Both the position numbers and the translations under genes were made by a program. A stretch of 46,476 bases of DNA, taken from assembly GCA_019634915.1 (NCBI GenBank), contig JAHCAN010000020.1, positions 1-46,476 on the forward strand, read 5' to 3'. The notes under the pieces are model-generated. The model searched no databases. It had not been told where the DNA came from and saw nothing but the letters and a program-made list of their open reading frames with translations. This document shows positions 1-8,847 of this stretch, in pieces. The stretch's first letter is position 1; every line of letters starts with the position of its first letter. This DNA is from Steroidobacteraceae bacterium (lineage in GTDB: Bacteria; Pseudomonadota; Gammaproteobacteria; Steroidobacterales; Steroidobacteraceae).

Positions 1-2439
1 GGCGCCGGGCTCGCCGGCCGCATCGGCCCGGGTCCGGTAGCCGTTCATCGTCGCACCGAGCGCGCGCGCCTGGTCGGCCATCGATTCACTGGCAGCGGCG
101 GCCTGTTCGACGAGTGCGGCGTTCTGCTGCGTCAGCTCGTCGAGCTGCACGACGGCCTTGTTGACCTGCTCGATGCCGGCCGACTGCTCGCGGCTCGCCG
201 CGGCGATCTCGGCGACGATGTCGCTCGCCTTCTTCACCGCGGCGACGATCTCCTCGAGCGTCTGACCCGACTGCAGCACGAGCGTCGAGCCCTCCTCGAC
301 GCGGCGTTCGCTGTCCTGGATCAGGCCCTTGATCTCGCGTGCGGCCGCCGCGCTGCGCTGCGCGAGATTGCGCACCTCGCTCGCGACCACCGCGAAGCCG
401 CGGCCCTGCTCGCCGGCCCGCGCCGCCTCGACCGCGGCATTGAGCGCGAGCAGGTTGGTCTGGAAGGCGATGTCGTCGATCACGCTGATGATGTCCGCGA
501 TCCGGCGCGACGCCTCGTTGATGCCGCCCATCGCCTCGACCGCGCGCTGCACGACGCTGCCGCCGCGATCGGCCTGGTCACGGGCCGCGATCGCGAGCTG
601 GTTCGCCTGTGCCGCGTTGTCGGCGTTCTGCCGCACCGTCGTCGTCATCTCCTCGATCGCGGTAGCGGTCTCCTCGAGGCTCGACGCCTGCTCTTCGGTA
701 CGCTGGCTCAGGTGCGCATTGCCCTGCGAGATCTCCTCGGCGCCGGCCAGCACTTCGTGCGCGGCGTCACGGATGCGCATGACGATCTGCTCCATGTTGT
801 CGAGCAGCGCGTTCATGCCGGCCGACAGCGTGCCGAAGAAGCCGGTCTTGCCGGCAAGCTCGATGCGCCCGCCGAGATCGCCCGCGACCGCGCCGGCGAC
901 GAGCGCATTGACCTCGCGCTCGATCGCGATGGCCTCGGTGCGATCGCGCCACTCGACCGCGACGCCGACCCGCTCGCCGTTCGCGTCGATCACCGGCGTG
1001 ACCGTGAGCCTGAAGGTCAGCGGGCCGATCGCGACCTCGGACGCCTGCGACAGCGCCGCGCCGTGCAGGTTGACCGGGCTGCCGATCAGGCCCGCCGGGT
1101 CGAAGCCCGGCACGACCTGGCGGAACTGCGCCGCGCAGCGCTCGAACAGCGCCTGCGCGGCCTCGTTGGCGTAGACGATCCGGTCGCCGGCATCGCCGAC
1201 GACGACCGCCTGCGCGACCTTGTCGAGCGACTGGCGGATGCGCAGGTTCGCGTTGGCCTGCTGCCTGTCGGCCTCGATGCGCGCACGCAGCGTCGACTGC
1301 ATCGCGCCGAGCGAGCGCAGCACTTCGCCGAGCTCATCGTGGCTCGTCTCGCCGACCGCGTCGTCGTAGTGGCCGGCGGCGATCCGCTCGAACAGATGGA
1401 TCGCGCGGGCGAGCGGATGCGTGACGGCGCGCGTGATGATCCAGGCAAGCGCCGCGGCCAGCGCGAGCGCCAGCAGCGAGGCCGCGACCATGATCTGCAG
1501 CTGTCGCGTGGCCCGCGCCGAGCGGGCCGCCACTTCGTCGCGCATCACGTCGTAGGCCGCGCGCGCGAGCGCGACGAAGGCATCGAGCGCCGGCGCCGCG
1601 GCGGCAAACACGCTGGCGCCGGGTTCGGCGAGGCTTTCGGCGCCGAGCAGGCGCTGGTCGACGAAATCGCCGAACGCCGCGAACTCCCGGCGCGCCGCCT
1701 CGAAGGCGGGACGGACCGAGGCATCGACGCGCCCGACACCGGCGCCCGCCTGGGCGAGCCGCCGGTCCACGTCGCGCAGCACCGCGACCACGTCGGCGTG
1801 GCTCGCCTCGATCACGACGCGATCGGCCTCGGCGAGATAACCCTTGAGCGCACTGCCGGCGGCCTGGACCTGCGCGCGGCCCGCGATGTCGAGCGCCGAC
1901 GGCACGGCCTGCGTGACCACGTCGATCAGGCTGTTGGTCGCCGAAACCGGGTCCACGGCGAGACCGGAATTGACGACCACGAGGTCGGTCAGGTGCGCGA
2001 CACTGTCGATCAGTTCATTGTGGCGGCGGTAGCTCTGGTCGGCGGAGAGCTCCGGCAGCGCGGCGCGCAACGCGATCCAGTCGCGCCGCAATGCCTGCCA
2101 GTCCGCGCTGGTCCCGAGGCCGGCGCCGTAGTCGGCATCGATCCGCCCGAGCGCATCGACGGCGGCATCGCCCGCGGCCCGCGCGGCCGCGACGCCCGCG
2201 CGCTGCGTGTCGTCGCCGTCGGCAGCCATGCTCGCCGCGCCGCGCTCGCGCACCAGCGCGACCAGCAGCTGGCCGAGCGCCTGAGTGTACTCGGCGCCCG
2301 ACAGCTCGTCGCGCGCCAGCTGCGCCGCGGCATCCGCCGCCCGCAATTGCACGATCACCAGAATCGCGAGCGGCACCAGCATCGCGGCGACCAGCACCGC
2401 GAGCTTCTGCCACACCCTCAGCCGACCCAGTACAGCCAT
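1..2439 (-). CDS. Methyl-accepting chemotaxis protein, 3' end cut off
   Basis: This is a membrane chemoreceptor that would control CheA through CheW. The frame is open for 813 codons and leaves the window without a stop. The first transmembrane helix is at about residues 12-34. The periplasmic part of about 280 residues begins with a helical stretch containing VRERG, which resembles NIT-type sensing domains (tentative). The second transmembrane helix is at about 316-335, followed by HAMP, a PAS-like domain at about 400-500, a second HAMP-like stretch at about 505-560 and the signalling hairpin. The hairpin tip at about residue 655 carries [20 protein letters not shown], which is diagnostic. 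The ATG follows a GGAGAGG ribosome site, 13 bases after the small upstream gene. The ligand is unknown. Confidence 0.95.
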   Translation of the reverse strand, partial: MAVLGRLRVWQKLAVLVAAMLVPLAILVIVQLRAADAAAQLARDELSGAEYTQALGQLLVALVRERGAASMAADGDDTQRAGVAAARAAGDAAVDALGRIDADYGAGLGTSADWQALRRDWIALRAALPELSADQSYRRHNELIDSVAHLTDLVVVNSGLAVDPVSATNSLIDVVTQAVPSALDIAGRAQVQAAGSALKGYLAEADRVVIEASHADVVAVLRDVDRRLAQAGAGVGRVDASVRPAFEAARREFAAFGDFVDQRLLGAESLAEPGASVFAAAAPALDAFVALARAAYDVMRDEVAARSARATRQLQIMVAASLLALALAAALAWIITRAVTHPLARAIHLFERIAAGHYDDAVGETSHDELGEVLRSLGAMQSTLRARIEADRQQANANLRIRQSLDKVAQAVVVGDAGDRIVYANEAAQALFERCAAQFRQVVPGFDPAGLIGSPVNLHGAALSQASEVAIGPLTFRLTVTPVIDANGERVGVAVEWRDRTEAIAIEREVNALVAGAVAGDLGGRIELAGKTGFFGTLSAGMNALLDNMEQIVMRIRDAAHEVLAGAEEISQGNAHLSQRTEEQASSLEETATAIEEMTTTVRQNADNAAQANQLAIAARDQADRGGSVVQRAVEAMGGINEASRRIADIISVIDDIAFQTNLLALNAAVEAARAGEQGRGFAVVASEVRNLAQRSAAAAREIKGLIQDSERRVEEGSTLVLQSGQTLEEIVAAVKKASDIVAEIAAASREQSAGIEQVNKAVVQLDELTQQNAALVEQAAAASESMADQARALGATMNGYRTRADAAGEPGA

Positions 2440-2452
2440 CGTTGCCTCTCCA

Positions 2453-2785
2453 TCAGCCGTGCAGCGACTTGAAGACGTGCACCTGTTCGTTGAACTGTTC
2501 CGCGATCTCCTTCAAGCGCTCGATCGCCGCGTTGTGCAGGCGCTCGCGCTCGACGATCGAGATGCGGTTGCGCTTGAGCTCGAACTCGAGGCACTTGACG
2601 TAGGCGTTGACGTCGCCGTCGTAGCGCTTGAGTGTCGTCATCGCCGTCAGCATCTCGGTCTTGCTGGCCGACGCACCGTCCGGCAGCCTGCTCGGCGCCA
2701 CCGGCGCATTGCAGGCGGCGAGTGCATCACCCGCGGCGAGCCAGGCGAGCGCCAGCAGCGGCGCCAGCACTTGCAGTCGCTTCAT
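2453..2785 (-). CDS. Small exported helical protein of unknown function
   Basis: This 110-residue protein is not assigned to a named family. Residues 1-23 look like a signal peptide with possible cleavage after ALA. The run LAAC at 22-25 could also be read as a lipobox, so the mature form may be periplasmic or lipid-anchored at Cys25. Only one other cysteine, Cys65, is present, and a Cys25-Cys65 disulfide is the alternative. Residues 40-110 are charged and look helical or coiled-coil. Its ATG overlaps the cheW stop (ATGA) and the chemoreceptor gene follows 13 bases later. A role with the receptor's periplasmic domain is suggested by position only. Confidence 0.75.
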   Translation of the reverse strand: MKRLQVLAPLLALAWLAAGDALAACNAPVAPSRLPDGASASKTEMLTAMTTLKRYDGDVNAYVKCLEFELKRNRISIVERERLHNAAIERLKEIAEQFNEQVHVFKSLHG

Positions 2786-3228
2786 GTTCCCCGTTCCTCC
2801 TGTACGAGCCCGGCCGGCTCGAGCAGCATCACCGTGCGTCCGCCGAGCGTCGCGAGTCCGAGCAGATCACTGTTGTCCCGCGTGCCGACCGGCGGCAGGT
2901 CGCGCACCGAATCGGGCGCGAGTTCGAGCACGTCGGCGACGCTGTCGACGACGAGACCGACCTCACGGCGGCCGCGCGCACCCTGCAGCGACAGCACGAC
3001 GATCACCGTCGACGGCGTGATCCCCGCCTCGACGCCGAAGCGCACGCGCATGTCGATCACCGGCACGATCGTGCCGCGCAGGTTCAGCACGCCCGACAGC
3101 TGCGACGGCGAATTCGGGATGCGCGTGACCGGCGACCAGCCGCGGATCTCGTGGACGCACAGGATGTCGATCCCGTAGGTCTCCCCTCCGACGCAGAACG
3201 TCAGCACCTGGGCGGGCACCGCGCTCAC
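2782..3228 (-). CDS. cheW: Chemotaxis coupling protein CheW
   Basis: CheW is the cytoplasmic adaptor that links chemoreceptors to the CheA kinase. The 148 residues form a single CheW/SH3-like domain. Near the start it has FCVGGETYGIDILCVHEI, then SGVLNLRGTIVPVIDMR at about 44-60, and GLVVDSVADVLEL at about 90-102; these are the usual conserved blocks. It starts with GTG overlapping the cheA TGA (GTGA), and its own stop overlaps the ATG of the small exported-protein gene. Coupled translation with CheA and the receptor is therefore expected. Confidence 0.95.
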   Translation of the reverse strand: MSAVPAQVLTFCVGGETYGIDILCVHEIRGWSPVTRIPNSPSQLSGVLNLRGTIVPVIDMRVRFGVEAGITPSTVIVVLSLQGARGRREVGLVVDSVADVLELAPDSVRDLPPVGTRDNSDLLGLATLGGRTVMLLEPAGLVQEERGT

Positions 3229-5171
3229 GCCCGCACTCCCGGCCGCCGCTGGCCCGCCGTGCGCACCAGCGCCGGCACGTCGAGGATCAGCGCGACGTTG
3301 CCGTCGGCGGTGATCGTCGCGCCCGACACGCCGTCGACGGCCTCGTAGTTGGCCTCGATCGACTTGATGACCGCCTGCAGCTGGCCCTCGACATCATCGA
3401 CGAACAGGCCGGCACGCCGGCCGTCGCCCTCGACCACCATGATCAGGCCGCTGTGCAGTTCATCCGCCGCGGGCTGCACGCCAAACAGCTCGTGCAGGCG
3501 TACGACCGGCAGGTAATCGCCGCGGAACGTGAACACGTCGCCGCCGCTGCCGGCAACCCGCGTCGCGGCGCCCGGCGCGAGGCGCAGCGACTCGACGATC
3601 GAGGTGACCGGCACCACATAGCGCTCGCCGCCGACCGCGACGGTCTGCCCGTCGACGATCGCAAGCGTGAACGGCAGCGTCAGCGTGAAGCGCGCGCCCT
3701 CCCCGACCCGCGACTCGACTTCGATCGAGCCGCCGAGCGCCTTGACGTTGCGGCGCACGACGTCCATGCCGACGCCGCGCCCCGAGACGTCGGTCGCCTG
3801 GTCCGCGGTCGAAAAGCCGGGAGCGAATATCAGCTCGTTGACCGCGAGTTCGTCGGGCTCCTCGTCTGCGACGAGCAGGCCCAGCTTGCGCGCGCGCTCG
3901 ATGATGCGCCGCCGGTCGAGGCCGGCGCCGTCGTCCCTGACCTCGACGACGATGCAGCCGCCGCGCTGGCTCGCGTCGAGGTGGATCGTGCCGACCGGAT
4001 TCTTGCCGCGCGCGGTGCGCACGTCGGGCGGCTCGATGCCGTGGTCGATGCTGTTGCGCACGAGGTGCACGAGCGGGTCGCCGATCTTCTCGAGCACGGT
4101 CTTGTCGAGCTCGGTGTGTTCGCCGCCGAGCTGCAGCTCGATCCGCTTGCCGAAGCGCTGCGCGAGGTCGCGCACCAGGCGCGGGAAGCGGCTGAACACG
4201 GCGCTGATCGGCAGCATGCGCACCCGCATCACGCTCTCCTGCAGCTCGCGCACGTTGCGCTCGAGCTGCAGCAGGCCGCGGTGCAGCCGCTCGTCGAGGC
4301 CGCCCGTGGCGCCAGCGACCTGCGCGAGCATGGTCTGGGTGATCACGAGTTCGCCAACCGAGTTCATCAGGTCGTCGAGCTTCTCGACGCCGACGCGGAT
4401 CGAGCCGGCGTCGGGCGCACCGGCGGCGGCCGTGGCCGGGCCAGCCCCTGGTACCGCAACAGGCGCAGCGGGCACGGCGGGTGCGGATGACGCGGCCGCA
4501 GCGGGCCCTGCGTCGATCTCGACGTGCCCGTCGTGGTCCATCCATTCGAACACGTGCGCGATCGCCTCGCGCGGTGCCGCGGTATCTGCGGTGATCTCCC
4601 AGGCGAGATGGCAGGTGCCCGGATCGAGGTCCGCGAGCGGCGGCAGGGACGCGATGTCCGCGCGCACCGTGACGCGACCGAGCTTCGCGAGCTCGCCGAG
4701 CACCTGCAGCGGATCATTGCCGCGTCGATGCAGGTCGAGACCCGGGCGCAGGCGGATGCGCGCGGCGGGTGCCGGCGCCGCGGGCTGCGCGACGAGCAGT
4801 TCGAGATCGAACTGCAGGTCGGCCATGCGTTGCAGGTCGACGGGCTGGCCGGCGCGCGTCGCTTCGAGCATGCCGCGCAGCAGGTCGACCGAACCGAGCA
4901 GCAGCCCGGTCAGCGCGGCGCTCGTCTGGAGCCGCCGCCCGCGCAGCGCGTCGAGCACGGCCTCGAGCGTGTGCGTGAACGAAACGATGTCGTGGAAGCC
5001 GAACATGCCGGCGCCGCCCTTGAGCGAATGCGCGACGCGGAACACGGTGTTGATCGTCTCGGCGCCGGTGGCGCCGGCCTCGAGGCGCAGCAGTGCGGCC
5101 TCCATCGTCGCGAGCGACTCGAAGCTCTCGTCGAAGAAACTGTCGTGGAAGCGCGCGAGATCGACCGTCAC
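3225..5171 (-). CDS. cheA: Chemotaxis histidine kinase CheA
   Basis: CheA phosphorylates CheY in response to receptors. Starting at the GTG that overlaps the STAS gene stop gives 648 residues; a longer frame reaches 5429 but runs through the STAS gene and lacks homology. Domains in order: an HPt domain with the phospho-histidine in VAHSLKGGAG (His48); a second domain at about 155-235 beginning near GNDPLQVLGELAKLG; an Ala/Pro linker; the P3 dimerisation helices (KLDDLMNSVGELVITQ); the ATPase with N-box HLVRNSIDHG and G-box RDDGAGLD and GRGVGMDVV; and a C-terminal CheW-like domain. No canonical CheY-binding P2 domain or receiver is evident. Kinase residues look intact. Confidence 0.95.
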   Translation of the reverse strand: MTVDLARFHDSFFDESFESLATMEAALLRLEAGATGAETINTVFRVAHSLKGGAGMFGFHDIVSFTHTLEAVLDALRGRRLQTSAALTGLLLGSVDLLRGMLEATRAGQPVDLQRMADLQFDLELLVAQPAAPAPAARIRLRPGLDLHRRGNDPLQVLGELAKLGRVTVRADIASLPPLADLDPGTCHLAWEITADTAAPREAIAHVFEWMDHDGHVEIDAGPAAAASSAPAVPAAPVAVPGAGPATAAAGAPDAGSIRVGVEKLDDLMNSVGELVITQTMLAQVAGATGGLDERLHRGLLQLERNVRELQESVMRVRMLPISAVFSRFPRLVRDLAQRFGKRIELQLGGEHTELDKTVLEKIGDPLVHLVRNSIDHGIEPPDVRTARGKNPVGTIHLDASQRGGCIVVEVRDDGAGLDRRRIIERARKLGLLVADEEPDELAVNELIFAPGFSTADQATDVSGRGVGMDVVRRNVKALGGSIEVESRVGEGARFTLTLPFTLAIVDGQTVAVGGERYVVPVTSIVESLRLAPGAATRVAGSGGDVFTFRGDYLPVVRLHELFGVQPAADELHSGLIMVVEGDGRRAGLFVDDVEGQLQAVIKSIEANYEAVDGVSGATITADGNVALILDVPALVRTAGQRRPGVRA

Positions 5172-5485
5172 GGCGCATCCCCGCCCGCCGCGAGCGCTAC
5201 CGTTTCGGCAAGCCCCAGCGCATCGAAGGCGGCCTGCAGCACGGGGCCGGCCCCGTACCAGGCGACGCCGCGTCCGGTCGCGCGCCGATCCCGCCAGAAC
5301 GCGACGAGCAGCTGCACGCCGGCGGTGTCGACGCGCTCGACTGCCGAGGCATCCAGCGTGACCGATCCTTTGCTCGCCAGCGCGCGCAACAGCCCCGCCT
5401 GCAGCGCCGGGGCTTGCTCGAGGCCGCACACGGGCGGCAGCGCGACGGCGGACCGCACGCGCCTGGCTGGCTTTTTTCGTGGCAT
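5168..5485 (-). CDS. STAS-domain (anti-anti-sigma-like) protein before cheA
   Basis: This is a 105-residue protein with a single STAS fold, the type found in SpoIIAA and MlaB. The segment around TLDASAVERVDTAGVQLLVA matches the STAS strand-helix that carries the phosphorylatable serine of SpoIIAA. Here that position appears to be Thr (VDTAG). I chose the ATG at 5485, with GGAG upstream, over the ATG at 5551, because the extra N-terminus is only basic low-complexity sequence. Its stop overlaps the cheA GTG (GTGA), so the two are translationally coupled. A regulatory or scaffold role in the CheA complex is inferred from that coupling alone. Confidence 0.8.
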   Translation of the reverse strand: MPRKKPARRVRSAVALPPVCGLEQAPALQAGLLRALASKGSVTLDASAVERVDTAGVQLLVAFWRDRRATGRGVAWYGAGPVLQAAFDALGLAETVALAAGGDAP

Positions 5486-5552
5486 GGCAAACGGATCGCT
5501 CCGGGGAAGATATCGGCGGCGTCGCGGCGATCCTTGAGCGACGCGCGTCACA

Positions 5553-5984
5553 TTAGCCGGCCGCGGCGACCCTCGCTCCGGCGCCGCGGCTCGCGGGCCC
5601 GTGCAGCCGCACGGCGAGTTCCGCCTCGTGGCGGCTCATGCCGCAGTGGGCCATCAGCTCCTCGCGGCTCGAGCCGTTGCGCGCAAGGCGCAGCGCGATG
5701 TCGTAGCTGCGCGCGGCCGCGGGCGCCGGCGTGGCGGCCGGGGTGCGCTGTCCGGCCTCGAGCCGGCCGCGCAGTTCGGCGAGCGCCGTGAGCAGCGAGG
5801 CCTGCGACTCGGCGAGGCCATGCAGCTCGCCGACGCAGAGGTCGAGCTGCTCGAAGAGGCGCTGCAGGTCGCGGCGCGTGGCGGCACGCGAGCGCGCCGC
5901 GAGGTGCGCCGACACGGCGACGCCGGCGCCGACGAGCGTGACCGCGAGCGCCAGCCATCCGATCCATTCAGCCGAGATGGTCAT
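5553..5984 (-). CDS. DUF2802 family membrane-anchored protein
   Basis: The 143-residue protein has an N-terminal transmembrane helix (about residues 8-27). A charged helical stretch follows at about 35-75, consistent with a short coiled coil, then a Pro/Ala linker. The C-terminal segment YDIALRLARNGSSREELMAH, with the following CGMSRHEAELAVRLH, is the DUF2802 signature. It resembles a small winged-helix or HTH module. Members of this family often sit in Pseudomonas-type chemotaxis operons, but I know of no established function. The ATG at 5984 follows GGGAGAGTGG. About 100 bases without a gene separate it from motD. Confidence 0.8.
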   Translation of the reverse strand: MTISAEWIGWLALAVTLVGAGVAVSAHLAARSRAATRRDLQRLFEQLDLCVGELHGLAESQASLLTALAELRGRLEAGQRTPAATPAPAAARSYDIALRLARNGSSREELMAHCGMSRHEAELAVRLHGPASRGAGARVAAAG

Positions 5985-6086
5985 CGTCCACTCTCCCGTG
6001 ACGCAGTTCACATCGACCGCCAGCGCGCCGACGTCCCTGCTGCAATGGAGTGGTGGGATGCAGGAAGCGTGCCCGCGCTGCGGCCT

Positions 6087-6953
6087 TCAGCGTGCAGCGA
6101 GGGTCGGCTCGGCCGGTATGCCGGTGACGACCAGCAGGACCCGCCGGTTGGCATTGCGCCCCTCGGCGCTGTCGTTGCCGGCAACCGGGCGGAACTCGCC
6201 GTAGCCGAGCACCGCGAGCCGCCGCGGATCGATCTCGCGCTCGCTCATCAGCCGCACGACGGTCGCCGCGCGCGCGGCGGACAGCTCCCAGTTCGAACGA
6301 TATTCGCGCGTGCGGATCGGCACGTTGTCGGTGTGCCCCTCGACCCGGATCGCGTTCGGAAACGGCGCGAGCGCATCGCTCAGCCGCTCGATGATCACGC
6401 GCGCCTCGGGCGCGAGCGTCGCCACGGCGCTCGGAAACAGGATGTCGGTGCGGATCTCGACCTCGACGCGGTCGGCGTAGCGCCGCACGCGCACCTGTTC
6501 GCGATCGACGAGATCCTGCATCGCCGTCTCGACCTCGCGCGCGACGCGCTCGAGCATCCGCGTCTGCTCCTCCGACGCGAGGTCGGGCAACGGCAGGTTG
6601 ACGCCCATGCGGCGCGGCGCGTTGTGATGCGGCTTGTCCTCGGCGATCGGCACCGCCTCGAGCATCTGCCGCGGCTGGCCCTCGAGGGCCGAATTCTGCA
6701 CCAGCGTCATCCTGATGTCGGCGCCCGAGCCGACCTGCTTCTCGCCGACCTGGATCGGCTCCTGCGTGCGCGGCGTGCCGCGAAACGCGGCGACCAGCGA
6801 GTCGGAGAGGATGCGGTACTTGCCCTCGTTGACCGACGAAATCGCGTACATCACGACGAAGAACGCGAGCAGCAGCGTGATCAGATCGCCATAGGGGATC
6901 GCCCACGCCTCGTGGTTGGTGTGCTCCTCGTGCTTCTTCCTGCGGCGTGACAT
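6087..6953 (-). CDS. motD: Flagellar stator subunit MotD (MotB family)
   Basis: MotD is the peptidoglycan-anchoring half of the MotC/MotD stator. The 288 residues start with a basic cytoplasmic tail and a single transmembrane helix at about 21-41. The helix begins YGDLITLLLAFFVVMYA, in which Asp23 is the expected ion-binding residue. A plug or linker follows, then an OmpA-like peptidoglycan-binding domain at about 155-275 with VEGHTDNVPI and NRRVLLVV. It lies 12 bases after motC, as in Pseudomonas. Tyr rather than a polar residue near Asp23 does not decide between H+ and Na+. Confidence 0.93.
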   Translation of the reverse strand: MSRRRKKHEEHTNHEAWAIPYGDLITLLLAFFVVMYAISSVNEGKYRILSDSLVAAFRGTPRTQEPIQVGEKQVGSGADIRMTLVQNSALEGQPRQMLEAVPIAEDKPHHNAPRRMGVNLPLPDLASEEQTRMLERVAREVETAMQDLVDREQVRVRRYADRVEVEIRTDILFPSAVATLAPEARVIIERLSDALAPFPNAIRVEGHTDNVPIRTREYRSNWELSAARAATVVRLMSEREIDPRRLAVLGYGEFRPVAGNDSAEGRNANRRVLLVVTGIPAEPTLAAR

Positions 6954-6965
6954 CGTGCGCAGCCG

Positions 6966-7709
6966 TCAGCCGTGCGTGAAGCTCTGCAGGCGCGACTCGA
7001 TCGCCCGCGGGTTCTCGCCCTGGGCAATGCCGATCAGCCCCTCGATGATCATCTCGCGCGCCTGCGACTGCGCCGCGATCGCGCTCTTCAGCTTCGACGC
7101 CATCGGCAGGAACACGAGATTCGCGAGCCCGATGCCGTAGATCGTCGCGGTGAACGCCGCGGCGATGCCCTTGCCCAGCTTGCTCGGATCGGCGAGGTTC
7201 TGCATCACCGCCATCAGGCCGAGCACGGCACCGATGATGCCGAGGGTCGGCGCGTAGATGCCCATGCCCTCGAAGACCTTCGCGCCGGCGGTGTCGGTGT
7301 GCTCGCGCGCGCTCAGCTCGACTTCCATGATGCCCCGCAGCGTGTCCGGCTCGCTGCCGTCGACGACCAGCTGCAGGCCCTTCTTCATGAACGGGTCGCT
7401 CTCGCGTTCGATCAGCGGCTCGAGGCCGAGCAGCCCCTGTTTGCGCGCGATGTTGCTCCACTCGACGATCTTGCGGATCGTCGAGTTCGAGTCGATCTGC
7501 GGCGGACGGAAGACCCAGCCGGCGATGCGCAGCGCATGGCGCATGACCGGCAGCGAGGTCTGGATGAAGATCGCGGCGATCGTGCCGACGACGACGATCA
7601 TGAACGCGGCGCTCGAGCCGAGCGCCTTGATGCCCGCGCCCTTCAGCACGGCGCCGACGATGATCGCGATCGTCGCGAGGAAGAATCCGGAGAGTGACAG
7701 GATATCCAT
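6966..7709 (-). CDS. motC: Flagellar stator subunit MotC (MotA family)
   Basis: MotC forms the ion channel with MotD. The 247 residues contain four hydrophobic segments, at about 1-22, 33-52, 150-170 and 182-205. The cytoplasmic loop carries charged residues (NIARKQGLLGLEPLIERESD) that would contact FliG. The segment ADPSKLGKGIAAAFTATIYG matches the MotA signature with the conserved Pro. The gene follows cheY after 21 bases. In Pseudomonas and Xanthomonas cheZ commonly follows cheY, and it is missing here. Confidence 0.93.
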   Translation of the reverse strand: MDILSLSGFFLATIAIIVGAVLKGAGIKALGSSAAFMIVVVGTIAAIFIQTSLPVMRHALRIAGWVFRPPQIDSNSTIRKIVEWSNIARKQGLLGLEPLIERESDPFMKKGLQLVVDGSEPDTLRGIMEVELSAREHTDTAGAKVFEGMGIYAPTLGIIGAVLGLMAVMQNLADPSKLGKGIAAAFTATIYGIGLANLVFLPMASKLKSAIAAQSQAREMIIEGLIGIAQGENPRAIESRLQSFTHG

Positions 7710-7730
7710 GATATGCGGGTCGGCCCTGCT

Positions 7731-8123
7731 TCAGCGCGCCGTCACGCGGCTGCCGAGGATCTTGTCGAGCTTCTTCTTCAGCGTCTCGGCGCTGAACGGC
7801 TTGATCACGTAGCCGCTGACGCCCGCCTGGGCCGCGGCGACGATCTGGTCGCGCTTCGCCTCGGCGGTCACCATCAGCACCGGGATCTCCTTGAGGCTGT
7901 CGTCCGCGCGGATCGCCTTCAGCAGGTCGAGGCCCGGCATGCCGGGCATGTTCCAGTCGGTGACGACGAAGTCGTAACCGCCCTTCTGCAGCATCGGCAG
8001 CGCGCTCGTGCCGTCGTCGGCCTCGGCGACATTGGAGTAGCCGAGGTCGTGCAGCAGGTTCTTGACGATGCGGCGCATCGTCGAATAGTCGTCGACGACG
8101 AGGAACTTCAGGTTCTTGCTCAT
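7731..8123 (-). CDS. cheY: Chemotaxis response regulator CheY
   Basis: This 130-residue single-domain receiver would bind FliM when phosphorylated and switch the motor direction. The acidic pair is in [18 protein letters not shown], the phospho-acceptor Asp in [18 protein letters not shown] (about residue 57), Thr in [13 protein letters not shown] (about 87) and Lys in [16 protein letters not shown] (about 109). The ATG at 8123 fits the usual CheY N-terminus ([12 protein letters not shown]); the longer frame to 8171 only overlaps fliA. The gap to fliA is 7 bases. Confidence 0.97.
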   Translation of the reverse strand: MSKNLKFLVVDDYSTMRRIVKNLLHDLGYSNVAEADDGTSALPMLQKGGYDFVVTDWNMPGMPGLDLLKAIRADDSLKEIPVLMVTAEAKRDQIVAAAQAGVSGYVIKPFSAETLKKKLDKILGSRVTAR

Positions 8124-8130
8124 GCCGTTC

Positions 8131-8847
8131 TCACCCGGCGCACGCGTCCCGCCAGCCCGCGAGGCGCGCACGCAACCGGACCAGCGCCTGTCCGTGCAGC
8201 TGGCATACGCGTGATTCGGTGACGCCGAGCACCGCGCCGATTTCCTTCAGATTGAGCTCGTCGTCGTAGTACAGCGACATCACCAGTTTCTCCCGCTCGG
8301 GCAGCCCGTCGACGGCGGCCGTCAGCGCGCGCCTGAAATCCTCGTCGGCCGCGTCGCGGAACGGATCGGTCTCCGTGTCCGCCGCGCTGCCCGCGGTCGC
8401 GTCGTCGAGGCTCGCGATCTGGCACCAGGCCGCGTTCTGCACGATCGAGTGGTATTCCTCGATCGGCAGCTCCATCCGCGCCGCGATCTCCGCGTCGCGC
8501 GCCTCGCGCCCGAGTTCGCCCTCGACCACGCGCACCGCCTCGGCGACTTCGCGTGCCCGCCGATGCACCGAGCGCGGCGCCCAGTCGAGCCGGCGCAGCG
8601 CATCGAGCATCGCCCCGCGTATGCGGATCCCCGCATACGTCTCGAAACTCGCGCCGCGATCGGCAACGAAGTTGCCGGCGGCTTCGAGCAGGCCCAGCAT
8701 CCCGGCCTGGATCAGGTCGTCCACCTCGACCGACGGCGGCAGCCGTCCGACCAGGTGATAGGCGATCCGCTTCACCAGCTCCGCGTGCCGCGCGACCAGC
8801 GCGTCGGCCTCCCGCGGATTCTCCGTGACGTAGGCCCGCGCACCCAT
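8131..8847 (-). CDS. fliA: Flagellar sigma factor FliA (sigma-28)
   Basis: FliA directs transcription of late flagellar genes such as fliC. The 238 residues show region 2 ([12 protein letters not shown], then [19 protein letters not shown]), region 3, and region 4 with an HTH at [19 protein letters not shown] near the C-terminus. The ATG at 8847 shares one base with the fleN stop (TGATG). Candidate target promoters are present in this window in front of fliC (36991-37017) and fliS (34031-34057). The anti-sigma factor gene flgM is not in the window. Confidence 0.96.
   Translation of the reverse strand: MGARAYVTENPREADALVARHAELVKRIAYHLVGRLPPSVEVDDLIQAGMLGLLEAAGNFVADRGASFETYAGIRIRGAMLDALRRLDWAPRSVHRRAREVAEAVRVVEGELGREARDAEIAARMELPIEEYHSIVQNAAWCQIASLDDATAGSAADTETDPFRDAADEDFRRALTAAVDGLPEREKLVMSLYYDDELNLKEIGAVLGVTESRVCQLHGQALVRLRARLAGWRDACAG

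Noticed and set aside
712-2472. Long plus-strand open frame of 586 codons
   Set aside because: It lies antisense to the chemoreceptor gene, its product is Arg/Asp/Gly-rich low-complexity sequence, and such mirror frames are common at this GC content. The minus-strand product has clear HAMP and signalling domains.
5172-5429. N-terminal extension of CheA up to 5429
   Set aside because: The extension reads through the STAS gene in another frame and has no homology. The GTG at 5171 gives a standard HPt start and a GTGA overlap.
5985-6086. Search for a promoter or terminator between motD and the DUF2802 gene
   Set aside because: GCAATGGAGTGGTGG looked like a reversed sigma-54 element, but the conserved GG of the -24 box is missing. 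No stable hairpin with a T-tract was found.
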